DNA of 58,543 nucleotides from Mucilaginibacter sp. (GCA_028287895.1 JAQBOV010000025.1:1-58543); one strand, 5' to 3'; shown: positions 18,463 to 28,719, numbered from the stretch's first letter. Numbers and translations are program-made. Notes: generated by a model from the sequence alone, not told the origin.

Positions 18463-19971
18463 TTACACAATTGGATTATCCGGGTGAATTTCCTGTGTTT
18501 TATCGTCTTGAATATCCAGTCCGGTACCGATATTTTCGACCAAATAAGCTCTTTCTTTAATATGCGGACTTACAAATAGGAACAATATAAAGAAAAATAG
18601 CATAATGCCTACAAACAGGTAAAAGTACTTATCGCCTGTGAAATAGGCAAAGAGGCCGCCGTGTGCAATATTTACGTTGATTAACGTGGTGAAGAAAGTA
18701 CCAACTGAATAAGTCAAATACCAGATAGCTGTCATGGTGCTTTTCATAGCAGGAGGCGATTGGGTATATGCATATTCAAGCCCGGTAATAGATACCATAA
18801 CTTCGCCTGCCGAAAGCAACACATAAGCAAAAATCTGCCACCAAACAGATGGATGCGCGCCTGCCTGAATGCGGGTCTGCAGCACAGCAATAATAACAAA
18901 GCTTAATGCGGTAATTAAAAGGCCTGCACCAATTTTTCTTAATGGGGTCAGTTTAAAGCCCATCCATTCAACTAATGGATACAGCCCGTAGTTGAATATA
19001 GGGATCATCAACAACAAAAATATGGCATTGGCGGCCTGTACCTGTGAGGCTAATAATTTTAAGCCAAATAGGTGCAGATCAAGGTCGAGTTTGCTTGCCT
19101 GTATCGCCCATTCAGACTGATTCATATCCCACATACCCCAAAAAATAGGGATAAAGGCGAAAACAGCAATAACGCGCCAAACCGCTTGCATGGCACCTGT
19201 TTTTTCGGCGCCATATTTTTGTTCAGCAATTTGCCATGCGGTCTTTGATGGGTCTTTTTTGGTGAAAAAGATTTTTAAGACATTAAAATTTATGCTGACG
19301 AAATTGTCTTTCTTAATACCGCCGGCAGGCGCTTTTACATAGCGCTTATTGCCTGAGTAAAATATGATGGTAGCCAATGCCATTAAGATGCCCGGAACCC
19401 CAAATGCCCATGCCGAACCTGCATTTTTGTAAATAACCGGGATTAGCAGAATACTTACGGTCGAACCGGCATTGATACTAAAATAAAACCATCCGTAGAT
19501 GCTGCTCATCAGACTTTGGTTGGTATGGTCGAACTGGTCTCCCACATTGGCCGATACACATGATTTAATCGCGCCGGCAGAAAATGCAATGATCATCATA
19601 CCGGTGGTAAACCCTGCCAGGCTATGATCGAACATTGATAATATGAAATGGCCAAAAGTATAGACGATGGAACCAATCAGTATAACCCGGTATTTTCCAA
19701 AGAACCAGTCGGCCAAAATGCCGCCTAATACCGGGGTGAAGTAAACCAGGGTAGAAAAGGCATGCGTGTAGGCATTTGAGTTAGCCTCGGCTACAGCGGT
19801 CATGCTTGCCAGGTGAGCAGGGTTAAAAAAACGCTCTACCAGGAATATAGCCAGGATACTGCGCATTCCATAAAAACTGAATCTTTCGGAAAACTCATTA
19901 CCAATAATAAATGGAATACTCCGGGGATATCGCGGTTTTACATCAGCCGGTGCTGACAGGATTTGTGGCAT
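18463..19971 (-). CDS. POT/PTR2 family proton-coupled peptide transporter
   Basis: A 502-aa polytopic protein with about 12-14 helices. The diagnostic E-x-x-E-R-type motif appears as GNEFSERFSFYGMRSIL in helix 1, and the second family signature as YGWFYFSINAGSTVSILL. It should import di- and tripeptides driven by the proton gradient. A sizeable cytoplasmic loop (KRYVKAPAGGIKKDN through KYGAEKTGAM) sits mid-protein, as in the larger bacterial POT proteins of Bacteroidota. It ends about 50 bp upstream of the glycosyltransferase start. Confidence 0.92.
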   Translation of the reverse strand: MPQILSAPADVKPRYPRSIPFIIGNEFSERFSFYGMRSILAIFLVERFFNPAHLASMTAVAEANSNAYTHAFSTLVYFTPVLGGILADWFFGKYRVILIGSIVYTFGHFILSMFDHSLAGFTTGMMIIAFSAGAIKSCVSANVGDQFDHTNQSLMSSIYGWFYFSINAGSTVSILLIPVIYKNAGSAWAFGVPGILMALATIIFYSGNKRYVKAPAGGIKKDNFVSINFNVLKIFFTKKDPSKTAWQIAEQKYGAEKTGAMQAVWRVIAVFAFIPIFWGMWDMNQSEWAIQASKLDLDLHLFGLKLLASQVQAANAIFLLLMIPIFNYGLYPLVEWMGFKLTPLRKIGAGLLITALSFVIIAVLQTRIQAGAHPSVWWQIFAYVLLSAGEVMVSITGLEYAYTQSPPAMKSTMTAIWYLTYSVGTFFTTLINVNIAHGGLFAYFTGDKYFYLFVGIMLFFFILFLFVSPHIKERAYLVENIGTGLDIQDDKTQEIHPDNPIV

Positions 19972-20082
19972 AGTTTAATTATTGAAAAATTTGACTAAAA
20001 TACTATTATTCCGGTAAATCAAAATTTTATATCGGAAGTAATAAAATATGGGTTATTAATATTTGGTAAATCGTGGAATAGT

Positions 20083-20181
20083 TGATTGCTTTAGTGGTTA
20101 GTTAAAAACACGCGACGGTTTACTTGACTCAACCGACCTGACCTGCCCGTCGGCAGACCGCCAAAATCAATCAACTACTTA
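20083..20181. repeat. intergenic repeat with complementary GTTGATTG/CAATCAAC arms
   Basis: In the 211-bp gap before the POT gene, left words ATAGTTGATTGCTTTAGTGG and GTTAGTTAAAA are complementary to right words ATCAATCAACTACTTAACTA. In the centre sits ACCTGCCCGTCGGCAGACC, a GC palindrome-like block. The same words (CACTTAACTCAATC) recur in tandem at 24597-24648, and a related GC palindrome lies at 22310-22321. This looks like a dispersed species-specific intergenic repeat. Confidence 0.5.
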
Positions 20182-20182
20182 A

Positions 20183-21100
20183 CTAATTTTTAACAGCAGA
20201 AGCTTTATCAATCTCTGCTTGTTTCTTTGGATCGATGTAGTCAGTATCGTGATTATCCGGCGTATTTCTCATGTCCAGATTATCTATAAATCTCCATCTG
20301 CCATTTTTTAAGGCATAGCCATTGTAACTCAAATCCGGTCCGTACATATCCATTTTACCTTTTTGCCTGGCATCAGGAGGTGCCAGGTTATCAAAGACGA
20401 TCAAATGCTGATTGGCGTCATATTTTAGTAACATGGAAGTCTGCCTCGAATATTCAAATACGACTCTTTTACGGGTTTTGCCATTGCCGTCAAAAACGGG
20501 CATGCCCAATACCGGCTTGCCATCCCTGTTAAAAGAGAGCACTTCGATCACCTTTTTGGTGGATTTGATGTTGTTGCCTTTCCAACCCAACAAAACATAA
20601 TAGGGATTTTGATTGGTATATATTGGAATGATCTTGTAATACTGTGCCCCAAACCATTTGGTATTATCAGTCAGGGTATCTTCAGTGTTTTTGATGTAAG
20701 GCGAGTAGTCTGTCAGCGGATACATTTCCAATTTATCCCCGGTATTGATCTGTACAGTGCCATAAAAACGGTAACTGCCATCATCAAAAGCTATATGCCA
20801 GGTCAATATGCGGAAACGGTTATCCGGCGAATTTAATATGCTGATACTTTTAACAGAATCAAAGGGGAAATTAAAGGAATGGGGTGTCTTGAGTGCTTTC
20901 ACCAGTGTTTTGATGAATTCGGTATTAGCGTTCATACGCTCCATTTCAGTATCATCATTAATGAATTCTTTGCCCAGTACCGTTAAACTGTCCTGGTATG
21001 TCATTAATTGTTTGATGTTACCGCCGCCGTCAGAGTGCTGTGCAAATACCCCGGCAGGCATCGCCGCTATCAGTAAACAAAAAATCAGTATTTTCTTCAT
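20183..21100 (-). CDS. secreted protein of unknown function, 305 aa
   Basis: I choose the Met at 21098-21100 because it starts a clean signal peptide (MKKILIFCLLIAAMPAGVFA) 7 bp after the thiolase stop. The frame remains open further upstream, but only by overlapping the thiolase gene. The mature part is beta-rich (FRILTWHIAFDDGSYRFYGT, ending in KNGRWRFIDNLD) and resembles unannotated periplasmic proteins found in Sphingobacteriaceae. No enzyme motif is visible. Its position right behind the thiolase implies cotranscription but gives no functional hint. Confidence 0.7.
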   Translation of the reverse strand: MKKILIFCLLIAAMPAGVFAQHSDGGGNIKQLMTYQDSLTVLGKEFINDDTEMERMNANTEFIKTLVKALKTPHSFNFPFDSVKSISILNSPDNRFRILTWHIAFDDGSYRFYGTVQINTGDKLEMYPLTDYSPYIKNTEDTLTDNTKWFGAQYYKIIPIYTNQNPYYVLLGWKGNNIKSTKKVIEVLSFNRDGKPVLGMPVFDGNGKTRKRVVFEYSRQTSMLLKYDANQHLIVFDNLAPPDARQKGKMDMYGPDLSYNGYALKNGRWRFIDNLDMRNTPDNHDTDYIDPKKQAEIDKASAVKN

Positions 21101-21107
21101 TATTTCA

Positions 21108-22286
21108 TTAACGCAAATTTTCCACAACCATTGCACTGGCGCCACCGCCGCCATTGCAAATTCCGGCGGCGCCAAATTTACCACCATTTTGCTGTAAAAC
21201 ATGTAATAAAGTTACAATAATTCGCGCTCCGGAAGCGCCAAGCGGGTGACCAATAGAAACCGCTCCACCATTCACATTCACTTTTGCCGGATCAAGGTTC
21301 AGTTGCTGGTTATTAGCAATGGATACTACCGAAAAAGCCTCGTTGATTTCAAAATAGTCAATTTGTCCGGATGAAAGACCTGCGCGCTGCAGAGCGAGCG
21401 GGATCGCTTTTGAAGGAGCCGTGGTAAACCATTCGGGAGCCAGTTGTGCATCAGCGTAGGATACTATCCTGGCTAGGGGTTTTATGCCCAGTTCATCTGC
21501 TTTTTCTTTACTCATTAATACCAGGGCAGCCGCACCGTCATTCAGTGTTGAGGCATTGGCGGCAGTCACCGAACCTTCTTTTTTAAAAACCGGTTTAAGG
21601 GCAGGGATCTTATCAAATTTTACCGCTTTTGGCTCTTCGTCATCAGTAAAAAAAGTGATACCGCCTTTTTTGTCCTTAAGCTCCACGGGCGTAATCTCAT
21701 CTCTAAATTTGCCATCCGCCTGTGCTTTTTGTGCCCTTTTATAGGATTCAATAGCAAATGCATCCTGTTCTTGACGGGTAATATGACATTCAACAGCACA
21801 CAATTCCGCTGCAGAGCCCATGTGATAGTCATTATAAACATCCCATAAGCCATCTTTTATCAACCCATCAATGATCTGCCCGTTGCCCAGCCGGTAACCG
21901 TTACGGGCTTTATCGAGGTAATAAGGGACATTGCTCATGCTTTCCATGCCACCGGCAACCATAATGTCATTTTGACCCAGGGCGATGCTCTGCGCCGCAA
22001 GCATAATGGCCTTCATACCCGATGCGCATACCTTGTTAACCGTTGTAGCCGGTAAGTAAGGTAAGCCGGCAAATATGGCTGCCTGGGTAGCAGGCGCCTG
22101 TCCCAAATTGCCCGACATGACATTGCCCATATAAACTTCCTGTATTTGATCAGGTTTCAATCCTGATTTTTCAACCGCTGCTTTGATAGCCAAAGCGCCA
22201 AGCTGTATAGCCGATAATGAAGCCAGGCTTCCGCCAAAGCTTCCTACCGGGGTACGGGTGGCCGATACGATATATACTTCTTTCAT
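21108..22286 (-). CDS. acetyl-CoA C-acetyltransferase (thiolase)
   Basis: The 392-aa protein is a complete thiolase II. The nucleophilic Cys is in VNKVCASGMKAIMLA. The loop NEAFSVV, the His of NGGAVSIGHPLGASGARI and the C-terminal Cys of GICNGGGGASAMVVE complete the active site. It condenses two acetyl-CoA to acetoacetyl-CoA, or runs in reverse for degradation. The length and sequence fit the biosynthetic/PhaA-AtoB type more than the long-chain FadA type. A distinct beta-oxidation operon is not present here. Confidence 0.93.
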   Translation of the reverse strand: MKEVYIVSATRTPVGSFGGSLASLSAIQLGALAIKAAVEKSGLKPDQIQEVYMGNVMSGNLGQAPATQAAIFAGLPYLPATTVNKVCASGMKAIMLAAQSIALGQNDIMVAGGMESMSNVPYYLDKARNGYRLGNGQIIDGLIKDGLWDVYNDYHMGSAAELCAVECHITRQEQDAFAIESYKRAQKAQADGKFRDEITPVELKDKKGGITFFTDDEEPKAVKFDKIPALKPVFKKEGSVTAANASTLNDGAAALVLMSKEKADELGIKPLARIVSYADAQLAPEWFTTAPSKAIPLALQRAGLSSGQIDYFEINEAFSVVSIANNQQLNLDPAKVNVNGGAVSIGHPLGASGARIIVTLLHVLQQNGGKFGAAGICNGGGGASAMVVENLR

Positions 22287-22309
22287 TTACGTGATTTTAA
22301 CCCTGCCTG

Positions 22310-22321
22310 CCTGCCGGCAGG
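22310..22321. repeat. GC palindrome CCTGCCGGCAGG
   Basis: A perfect 12-bp palindrome, preceded by CCCTGCCTG, lies in the divergent gap between the thiolase and PgpH-like genes. A related sequence is at about 20137-20157. Such GC-rich palindromes in otherwise AT-rich intergenic DNA look like a dispersed repeat family of this genome. Confidence 0.4.
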
Positions 22322-22433
22322 TAGCGCAAATTTAGACTATTTGTTTTTAAAAAAGCTATGCATGCATAATAAATTATGAGCTGATTTTTTGGTGTGGCGG
22401 ACAAGAAAATCCGCAGATGACAGAAACTTATAT

Positions 22434-22441
22434 TATTTTTG
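22434..22441 (+). promoter_or_regulatory. -7 box before the 7TM-HD gene
   Basis: TATTTTTG matches TAnnTTTG exactly and ends 17 bp before the ATG at 22459, giving a short leader. No clear TTTG -33 box is seen at the right distance. Confidence 0.4.
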
Positions 22442-22458
22442 ATACCACAAACAGATAA

Positions 22459-24525
22459 ATGGCTAAACTATCATCTTCACGCCAAAAGGCTATAATGCGT
22501 AAATACTCGACGAACCTCAAGTATTTAATGATGGCAGCCAGTATTTGCCTGATCGTATTTACATTGCCCAAACAGGCAAAATTCAGGTATGAATATGACC
22601 GCGGCCGCATTTGGACACAAAAAGACCTGGTATCGCCCTATAATTTTGCCATACTTAAAACGCAGCAGGAAATTGAGAGTGATCAGCAGGCCGCCTTGCA
22701 TAGCGTAATACCAATTTACCAATTGGATACGGAGATGGGCGAGGCGCAGATAGATGGCTTCAAGAATGATTTTGAGATAAAATGGCATAACGCCGGAATA
22801 AGTGACCGAAAAAAACAAGCCTATTTACTTCAGGGCGAGCGCTTGATGAAAGACGTATACGACCGGGGAATTTTAACATTAAATCAAAAATACCAGCAAA
22901 GCCAGCAGAATTACCCTGTCACTATACTGAATAAAAATGTAGCGACCGATAAAAATACCGCCGACCTTTTTACAAAAGAAAAAGCGCTGGCTTATTGCGA
23001 TCAGGAACTAAGCAAGCGCAAGGATATTGACAAAACATTTTTACTCGACCTGATCCAGGACCGGTTGCAGAATAATCTTAAATACGACGATAAACTAACC
23101 TCGAGGCTGGAGAAAGATGTGCTTGAAGGTTTGTCGCACACGCGCGGGATGGTACAAAAGGGGGAGGTGATAGTAGCAAAAGGATCGGTAATTAATGATG
23201 TTGTGTACCAGAAACTTGAATCATTTAAAAAAGCCTTTGAAGATAACGCCAGGGTAAATGGCGACCGCAGACTGGTTTTATTGGGACAGTTTTTGCTGGT
23301 TTCCATCGTTATTTGCCTGCTCGTCATATTCCTTTATCTCTTCCGCAGGGATATATACGATGATAACAGGCTGGTATGCTTAATATTATTGGTAGTTACG
23401 GCTATGCTTGCTTCTTTATCATTGGCCATCAGGCTGCAGCTGCCCAACCTGTATTATATACCTTATTGTATCGTACCTATTATTATCCGGATATTGTTTG
23501 ATACGCGCCTGGCGCTGAACATTCACATACTTGTAATTTTAATAGCCGGCTTTTTTGTGCCTAACAGTTTTGAGTTTGCTTATTTCGAGATCACTGCCGG
23601 TATGGTTTCAATCTACAGCATAAAAAATCTGATACGCCGCGAGCAGTTTCTGTTATCCGCACTAATCATCACCTTTGGTTATTTTTTAGCATTTTTAGGT
23701 ATATCATTTATCCGAGAGGGCAGTCTTACCAACATCGACTGGATGGATTTCGTGCCTTTTGTAGTAAGTGTCTTGTTAACCTTGCTTGCCTATCCGCTGA
23801 TTTATGCATTTGAAAAGGTGTTTGCCATTACTTCGGATATTACGCTGATAGAGTTAACAAACACCAATGCACCTTTATTGCGGGAGCTTGCTTTTACCGC
23901 GCCGGGCACATTTCAGCATTCGCTGCAGGTGGCCAATTTGGCTGAGAATGCTATTTACACCATTGGCGGTAATGCTTTGTTGGTTAGGGCGGGGGCCTTA
24001 TATCATGATATCGGCAAGCTTGAGAACCCTTTGTACTTTATTGAGAATCAAAGTGCCGGCTTTAACCCCCATGATAAGTTATCATATGAAGAAAGCGCTC
24101 AGATCATTATCAGACATGTGAGCAAGGGTATTGAGATGGCACGAAAGGCTAATCTGCCCGAGATCGTTATTGATTTCATCCGTACGCATCATGGAAATAC
24201 AAGGGTAGATTATTTTTACCAGTCCTTCCTGAAAAATTTTCCTGAAAAATTTGTTAACGAGAATATTTTCCGCTACCCCGGCCCCATACCTTATTCAAAA
24301 GAGACCGGTGTCTTGATGCTTGCGGATTCGGTAGAGGCCGCATCGCGCTCCTTACGCGAACCGGATGAAAAATCAATAAGCGACCTGGTCGACCGTATTG
24401 TAAAATACAAGCTGAACCAGGATCAACTGAAGGACAGCAACATAACGCTGAAAGACATTGAAACAATAAAAACAATATTCAAGCGGATGCTGATGAGTAT
24501 CTACCATGTTCGCATTGATTATTAG
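22459..24525 (+). CDS. 7TM-HD phosphodiesterase, PgpH-like (c-di-AMP)
   Basis: A 688-aa protein with a membrane helix near 25-40, a large extracytoplasmic 7TMR-HDED domain (about 45-275) and seven closely spaced membrane helices (about 275-465). A cytoplasmic HD domain follows: His487 in GTFQHSLQVANLAENA, His516-Asp517 in GALYHDIGKLENPLYF, then IIRHVSKG and FIRTHHGNTRVDYF. PgpH enzymes hydrolyse c-di-AMP to pApA, controlling potassium and osmotic balance. Architecture and length match the family. It is a single gene with its own promoter box. Confidence 0.92.
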   Translation: MAKLSSSRQKAIMRKYSTNLKYLMMAASICLIVFTLPKQAKFRYEYDRGRIWTQKDLVSPYNFAILKTQQEIESDQQAALHSVIPIYQLDTEMGEAQIDGFKNDFEIKWHNAGISDRKKQAYLLQGERLMKDVYDRGILTLNQKYQQSQQNYPVTILNKNVATDKNTADLFTKEKALAYCDQELSKRKDIDKTFLLDLIQDRLQNNLKYDDKLTSRLEKDVLEGLSHTRGMVQKGEVIVAKGSVINDVVYQKLESFKKAFEDNARVNGDRRLVLLGQFLLVSIVICLLVIFLYLFRRDIYDDNRLVCLILLVVTAMLASLSLAIRLQLPNLYYIPYCIVPIIIRILFDTRLALNIHILVILIAGFFVPNSFEFAYFEITAGMVSIYSIKNLIRREQFLLSALIITFGYFLAFLGISFIREGSLTNIDWMDFVPFVVSVLLTLLAYPLIYAFEKVFAITSDITLIELTNTNAPLLRELAFTAPGTFQHSLQVANLAENAIYTIGGNALLVRAGALYHDIGKLENPLYFIENQSAGFNPHDKLSYEESAQIIIRHVSKGIEMARKANLPEIVIDFIRTHHGNTRVDYFYQSFLKNFPEKFVNENIFRYPGPIPYSKETGVLMLADSVEAASRSLREPDEKSISDLVDRIVKYKLNQDQLKDSNITLKDIETIKTIFKRMLMSIYHVRIDY

Positions 24526-24596
24526 TGTTGGAATAAGTTCATTGGCTTAGAATAAGTCAGAATACGTTGATTGGCATGGAATAAGTTAAACTTAGT

Positions 24597-24648
24597 CAGC
24601 CACTTAACTCAATCGGCCACTTAACTCAATCAACCACTTTAACTTCGT
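24597..24648. repeat. tandem 17-bp repeats (about 3 units)
   Basis: Units CAGCCACTTAACTCAAT (24597-24613) and CGGCCACTTAACTCAAT (24614-24630) are nearly identical. A third, diverged unit (CAACCACTTTAACTTCGT) follows to 24648. The preceding stretch 24530-24590 carries partly complementary words (GATTGGCATGGAATAAGTT), so the whole can fold back. The words recur in inverted form at 20083-20181. Confidence 0.55.
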
Positions 24649-24671
24649 CAATTAATAAACTGAAATATTTT

Positions 24672-24701
24672 TTTGACGGCTACGCTGAATTACTATATTT
24701 G
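24672..24701 (+). promoter_or_regulatory. promoter of tRNA-Ser
   Basis: TTTG at 24672-24675, an 18-nt spacer, then TATATTTG at 24694-24701, matching the Bacteroidota TTTG / TAnnTTTG promoter. The mature tRNA starts 34 bp after the -7 box, so a short 5' leader would be removed by RNase P. Confidence 0.6.
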
Positions 24702-24734
24702 CAATCCCAAAAACGGGGATTTAGTTTTAATAAA

Positions 24735-24824
24735 GGTGAGGTGCCTGAGAGGCCGAAAGGATCAGTTTGCTAAACTGACGTACGGGAAACTGTACCGAGG
24801 GTTCGAATCCCTCCCTCACCGCCA
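24735..24824 (+). tRNA. tRNA-Ser (GCT), CCA encoded
   Basis: Acceptor stem GGTGAGG (24735-24741) pairs with CCTCACC (24814-24820). The anticodon arm TCAGT-TTGCTAA-ACTGA gives anticodon GCT (codons AGC/AGU). A long class II variable arm (TACGGGAAACTGTA) follows, then a T arm with GGTTCGAATCC. Discriminator G and CCA are encoded (24821-24824). All serine tRNA traits fit. Confidence 0.96.
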
Positions 24825-24843
24825 AGTTCGATTATGGTAGAAG

Positions 24844-24871
24844 CCCTAAATTGTTATCATAGCATTTAGGG
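24844..24871. terminator. hairpin between tRNA-Ser and response-regulator stop
   Basis: CCCTAAAT (24844-24851) pairs with ATTTAGGG (24864-24871) around a 12-nt loop. It lies 20 bp after the tRNA and 40 bp past the convergent response-regulator stop, so it may end either transcript. There is no strong U tract. Confidence 0.4.
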
Positions 24872-24910
24872 TCAGCAATTTTCCGTTTTATAATCTTGTA
24901 AGAGTATTAT

Positions 24911-25546
24911 TTATCCAGTTTTACTTCTCATCGCTTTTACCACTGCCTCTGATTTTGAATTAACATGTAGCTTTTCATAAATATTTCGAATGTGAAAACG
25001 AACTGTGTCAATACTTATATTTCTGGCTGCGGCAATCATTTTATAACTCATCCCCTCTACCAAACACTCCAGGATCTCATTTTCACGATTTGAGAGATTA
25101 TTAAATTCCTTTAAGGTCGGACCGGATTGTTTACGAAATTTCTCCAGTACTTTCTGTGCGATTATGGGTGTCATCGGTGCACCGCCTTCAAATACTTCCA
25201 CAATTGATTGCAATAATGTGGCCGGGGGAGTATTTTTCAATAGATATCCCGATGCTCCATTGCAGATAGACGCAAAAATTTTGTCTTCATCATCTACCAC
25301 CGTTTGCATAATGACCTTTATCTTCGGGAATTGATCATGAAGAATCAATACACTTTCAATACCTGTTTTGCCTGGCATCTTAATGTCCATTAATACTACA
25401 TCAGGATAGGTTTTGCTTATATTATAAATGAGATTATCGGAATTTGCGAAGGCCCCGGCACAAATCAGCCCGGCCGTGCCGTTAACGAGTTGAAACAGGC
25501 TTTCACGCAATAGAAAATTATCCTCAAATATTGCCACACGTATCAT
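24911..25546 (-). CDS. NarL/LuxR-family response regulator
   Basis: The 211-aa protein has a receiver domain: acidic pocket IFEDN, phospho-acceptor Asp54 in VVLMDIKMPGKTG, and Lys in GYLLKNTPP. After a linker comes a LuxR-type helix-turn-helix (LSNRENEILECLVEGMSYKM to SIDTVRFHIRNIYEKLHVNS). It should be phosphorylated by the sensor kinase encoded directly upstream: the kinase stop ends one base before this ATG, so they are cotranscribed and likely coupled. Targets are unknown; the repeats at 28765-30070 are candidate binding regions. Confidence 0.93.
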   Translation of the reverse strand: MIRVAIFEDNFLLRESLFQLVNGTAGLICAGAFANSDNLIYNISKTYPDVVLMDIKMPGKTGIESVLILHDQFPKIKVIMQTVVDDEDKIFASICNGASGYLLKNTPPATLLQSIVEVFEGGAPMTPIIAQKVLEKFRKQSGPTLKEFNNLSNRENEILECLVEGMSYKMIAAARNISIDTVRFHIRNIYEKLHVNSKSEAVVKAMRSKTG

Positions 25547-28500
25547 TTATTCGTTTTTAAATCCCAATTCAATCGTGGTGCCTTCCCCAGGGATCGATCG
25601 AATGTTAAAAGTTGCTTTCATTGATTCAGCCCGATATCGCATATTTGTCAATCCGTTACCAAGTACTACTGTATTTGATTCAAACCCATTCCCATCATCC
25701 TTTATAATCATCTTTAAATTGTTCTGCTGGTTCCAAATGGCGACAAAAGCATTTGTTGCGTGAGAATATTTTGCGCAATTATTTACCGCTTCCTTAAAGA
25801 TAAGATAGAAGTTTTCCCGCTTATCCATATTCAATTTTGATTGAATAAGATTTCTATCAAAATCGAAATGCAAAACGATATCCTTTGCGGTAAGAATCTC
25901 AGAAGCAAACGCTTTCATTCTTTTGATAATGTTTTCAAAACTGTCATTTTTAGGATTAATTGCCCATATCATATCATTCATCGAATCAATCATGTTACGG
26001 GAACTGCTTCCTATTTTTTCCAGTAACGTACTTGCCAGTGGTGATTGATCTTTTATTTCCTTATGTACTAAAACACTCATGATTGAAATACTGGTAAGGG
26101 TTGCCCCCAGATCATCATGCAGATCACTTGCAATTTTATTTCTGATGCCTTTGATAGCGAGTGATTTTTGCATTCGATTGTGCCAGATCGCGTACGAAAT
26201 TAATCCTGTAAGTAACATACAAAGCATTTTAAACCACCAGGTTTGCCAATAAGGTGGGGCAATAGTTAGCTTTAAAGAAGTACCTTCCTGATTCCAGATG
26301 CCATCATTGTTACTTGCTTTAACTCTAAAGGTATATTTACCCGGATTGAGATTGGTATAATCAGCAAAATGTTTTGTCCCTTCTGTGAATATCCATTCCT
26401 TATCGAACGGTTCAAGTTTATAAGCATATTTGTTCTTTTCCGGATGAAAGTAATTAAGCGCAGCGAAAGTGAATGAGACCGCGTTTTGATTATAATCCAG
26501 TTTTATTCCCCTGGTGTCTTCTATTTGCGCCGATAGAATTTTTGAGCTATCATCATATTTCACAGGATGATTAGAAATGTTCAGCGCTGTTATAAAAACC
26601 GGGGGGATAAAAGTATTATCATTTAGTTCATCAGGGTTAAAATAAAAGACACCTTTATTATAAGTTCCAAAATACATTGTACCATCAGGCCCTTTGTATG
26701 CAGTGCATAGAAACATTTGGTTAGAAGGGAGGCCGTCACTTACGTCGTAATTTCGGAATTTGATTTTACACTCCGGAGAAAAAGGATGATCAGGAGGGGT
26801 AAAACAACTAATTCCGTTCATGGTTCCAAGCCATAGATTTCCTTTATTGTCAGCTGTAATGCTGGTAACACCATTATTGCAAAGGCCATCCTGCATAGTG
26901 AAAGATTTGAATTTCTCGGTGACCGGATCAAATGCATTCAAACCGCCGCCATTGGTACAGACCCAGACGATTCCGTTCTTTGTTTCGTAACAATCAAAAA
27001 CAATATCGTTCCTTAATGAAGTAGAATCTTTAGCGTTATGCCGGTATATCTTAAATGTTTTACTGTCGGGGTTAAAACTCACAAAACCCCCACCCCAACT
27101 GCCAATATAAATGTTGCCATTTGAACCTTGAACCAGGTTGCCAACAGGATATTCCTTTGTAGAAAGACCGGCATGAATTTTGAAAGCATGAAACTTACCG
27201 GAAACAGGCTCAAAAGACTCAAATCCCCCCTCCGAGGCAGTTATCCAATACCGGCCTTTTGTATCTTCAATAATTCCATTACATTTTGAAGAGCTTATTA
27301 AAGAACTGGGATCATTGTTACGATGTCTGTACCAGCGATGCTTTTTGCCCACAGGATCGTAGGAAAGTAAACCACTCACTGTACACATCCAAATTACACC
27401 CTTTCTGTCCCGATACAAATACGTAACATGGCGCGGTTGATCATTTTCTTTTTTGTTTTCATCGATCTCAAATGGCACGGTACTGCCCGTTTTCTGATTA
27501 AATATTGTTATTCCCTTGTCGGTGCTAAGAAAGGACTGTCCGGTTTGTGTCTTTAAAATACAAATAGCAATATTCGATGAAAGGGAGTTAGGATTTTTTA
27601 CATCATGACTTATAATGTGAATTTTTTTTTGAGTAGGATTAAAGGTATAAATCCCATCTTGCCCTGTAGCAATCCAGATATTGCCGGTCTTATCTTCAAA
27701 TATCTGGGTTATAATATATTCATTAGGGTTGATGAAAGAAGGAACCTGATAAAATTTCCCGGTGGAAGAATCGTAAAAATTTAATTTATTATCATCAGTG
27801 ATGATCCATAAGTTCCCGGTGTGATCCTCGATAACATAATAAACCCCTTTCTTACTTAACGAGTAAGGATTAGCTGCATCACGCACAAAATGAATTGCTT
27901 TTTTTGTGCGGATATTATAACCGTATAACCCGTTTTGTTCAGAACCTATCCATAAGTTTCCATTTCTCCCTATATTTATATTGTAATTTAGCGGCTTAAG
28001 ATTTTGATTAGCAGGAAGTACTAAAGTCTTCCCTGTAATATGTTCAATTACCTTTCTTTTATACGGATCAAAGTAATCTATTTCATAACTATTATTATTT
28101 TTCATTAACAACCAAAGTTGTCCCATATCGTCTATTTCGAGCTGGCTAATATTGTTACTTTTTATCGTTGCCTTATCACCGGTAATATGAGTATATAAAT
28201 GGGTTTTTTTTGTTTTCGGGTCAAAGGAATTTAATCCGGTTGTAGTCGCCATCCAAAGAGTACCTACCGAATCAGAAGCAATTCCCTGATCTGTTGAAGT
28301 TACGGAATCTGGTTTATACCCATAAAGCTTAAATTTTTCTGTTGCCGGAAGAAAGGAGTAAAGTTGCCCGAAAACTGTGCTTTTTAACCATATGACATTT
28401 TTGTTATCCATAAAAATTCCGTCAAACCAACCGCCTGACATGGAATTGGAATCTTTTGCATCATAACCGAAAAACCTGAAATTGTAACCGTCATAGCGGA

Positions 28501-28719
28501 TCAACCCGTTAGAAGTAACGAACCACATAAATCCTTTCTGTCCTGGAAAATTGAACTGATGAAGTTGCTGGATAGCCCCTGCTCTGTTGTCAAATGCTCG
28601 ATTCTCAGATCTTTAAGAATGTTATTAGTCTGCGCCTTTGCTTCATGAAAATGAAAAGCAAAAAGCCAAACTAAAAGCCAATAATGACAGCGTCGCATTG
28701 ATTTTAATTGATATACCAA
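25547..28719 (-). pseudogene. propeller-type sensor histidine kinase, interrupted by a frameshift near its N terminus
   Basis: Two overlapping frames make one gene. The first (28719 to about 28534) gives a signal peptide (LLVWLFAFHFHEAKAQ) and the propeller start HLTTEQGLSSNFISSIFQDR. The second, open from 28528, gives the rest: many Reg_prop beta-propeller repeats, a Y_Y_Y domain (NPGKYTFRVKASNNDG), one membrane helix, a HisKA_3 dimerisation domain with His at residue 804 of that frame (ASDLHDDLGATL) and an HATPase (IKDDGNGF, GNGLTNMRYRA). Adding one A to the AGAAAGG run (28533-28538) would join them as FQDRKGFMWFVTSNG, about 1057 aa. Either a true recent mutation or a sequencing error; everything else is intact. 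Its partner regulator follows. Confidence 0.85.

Noticed and set aside
24597..24648. CRISPR-like array
   Set aside because: The units are 17 bp, directly adjoining and without spacers, so it is a plain tandem repeat.
28528..28540. Programmed -1 ribosomal frameshift in the sensor kinase
   Set aside because: The site AGAAAGG is not a canonical slippery heptamer and no downstream stimulatory structure is evident; a simple indel explains it.
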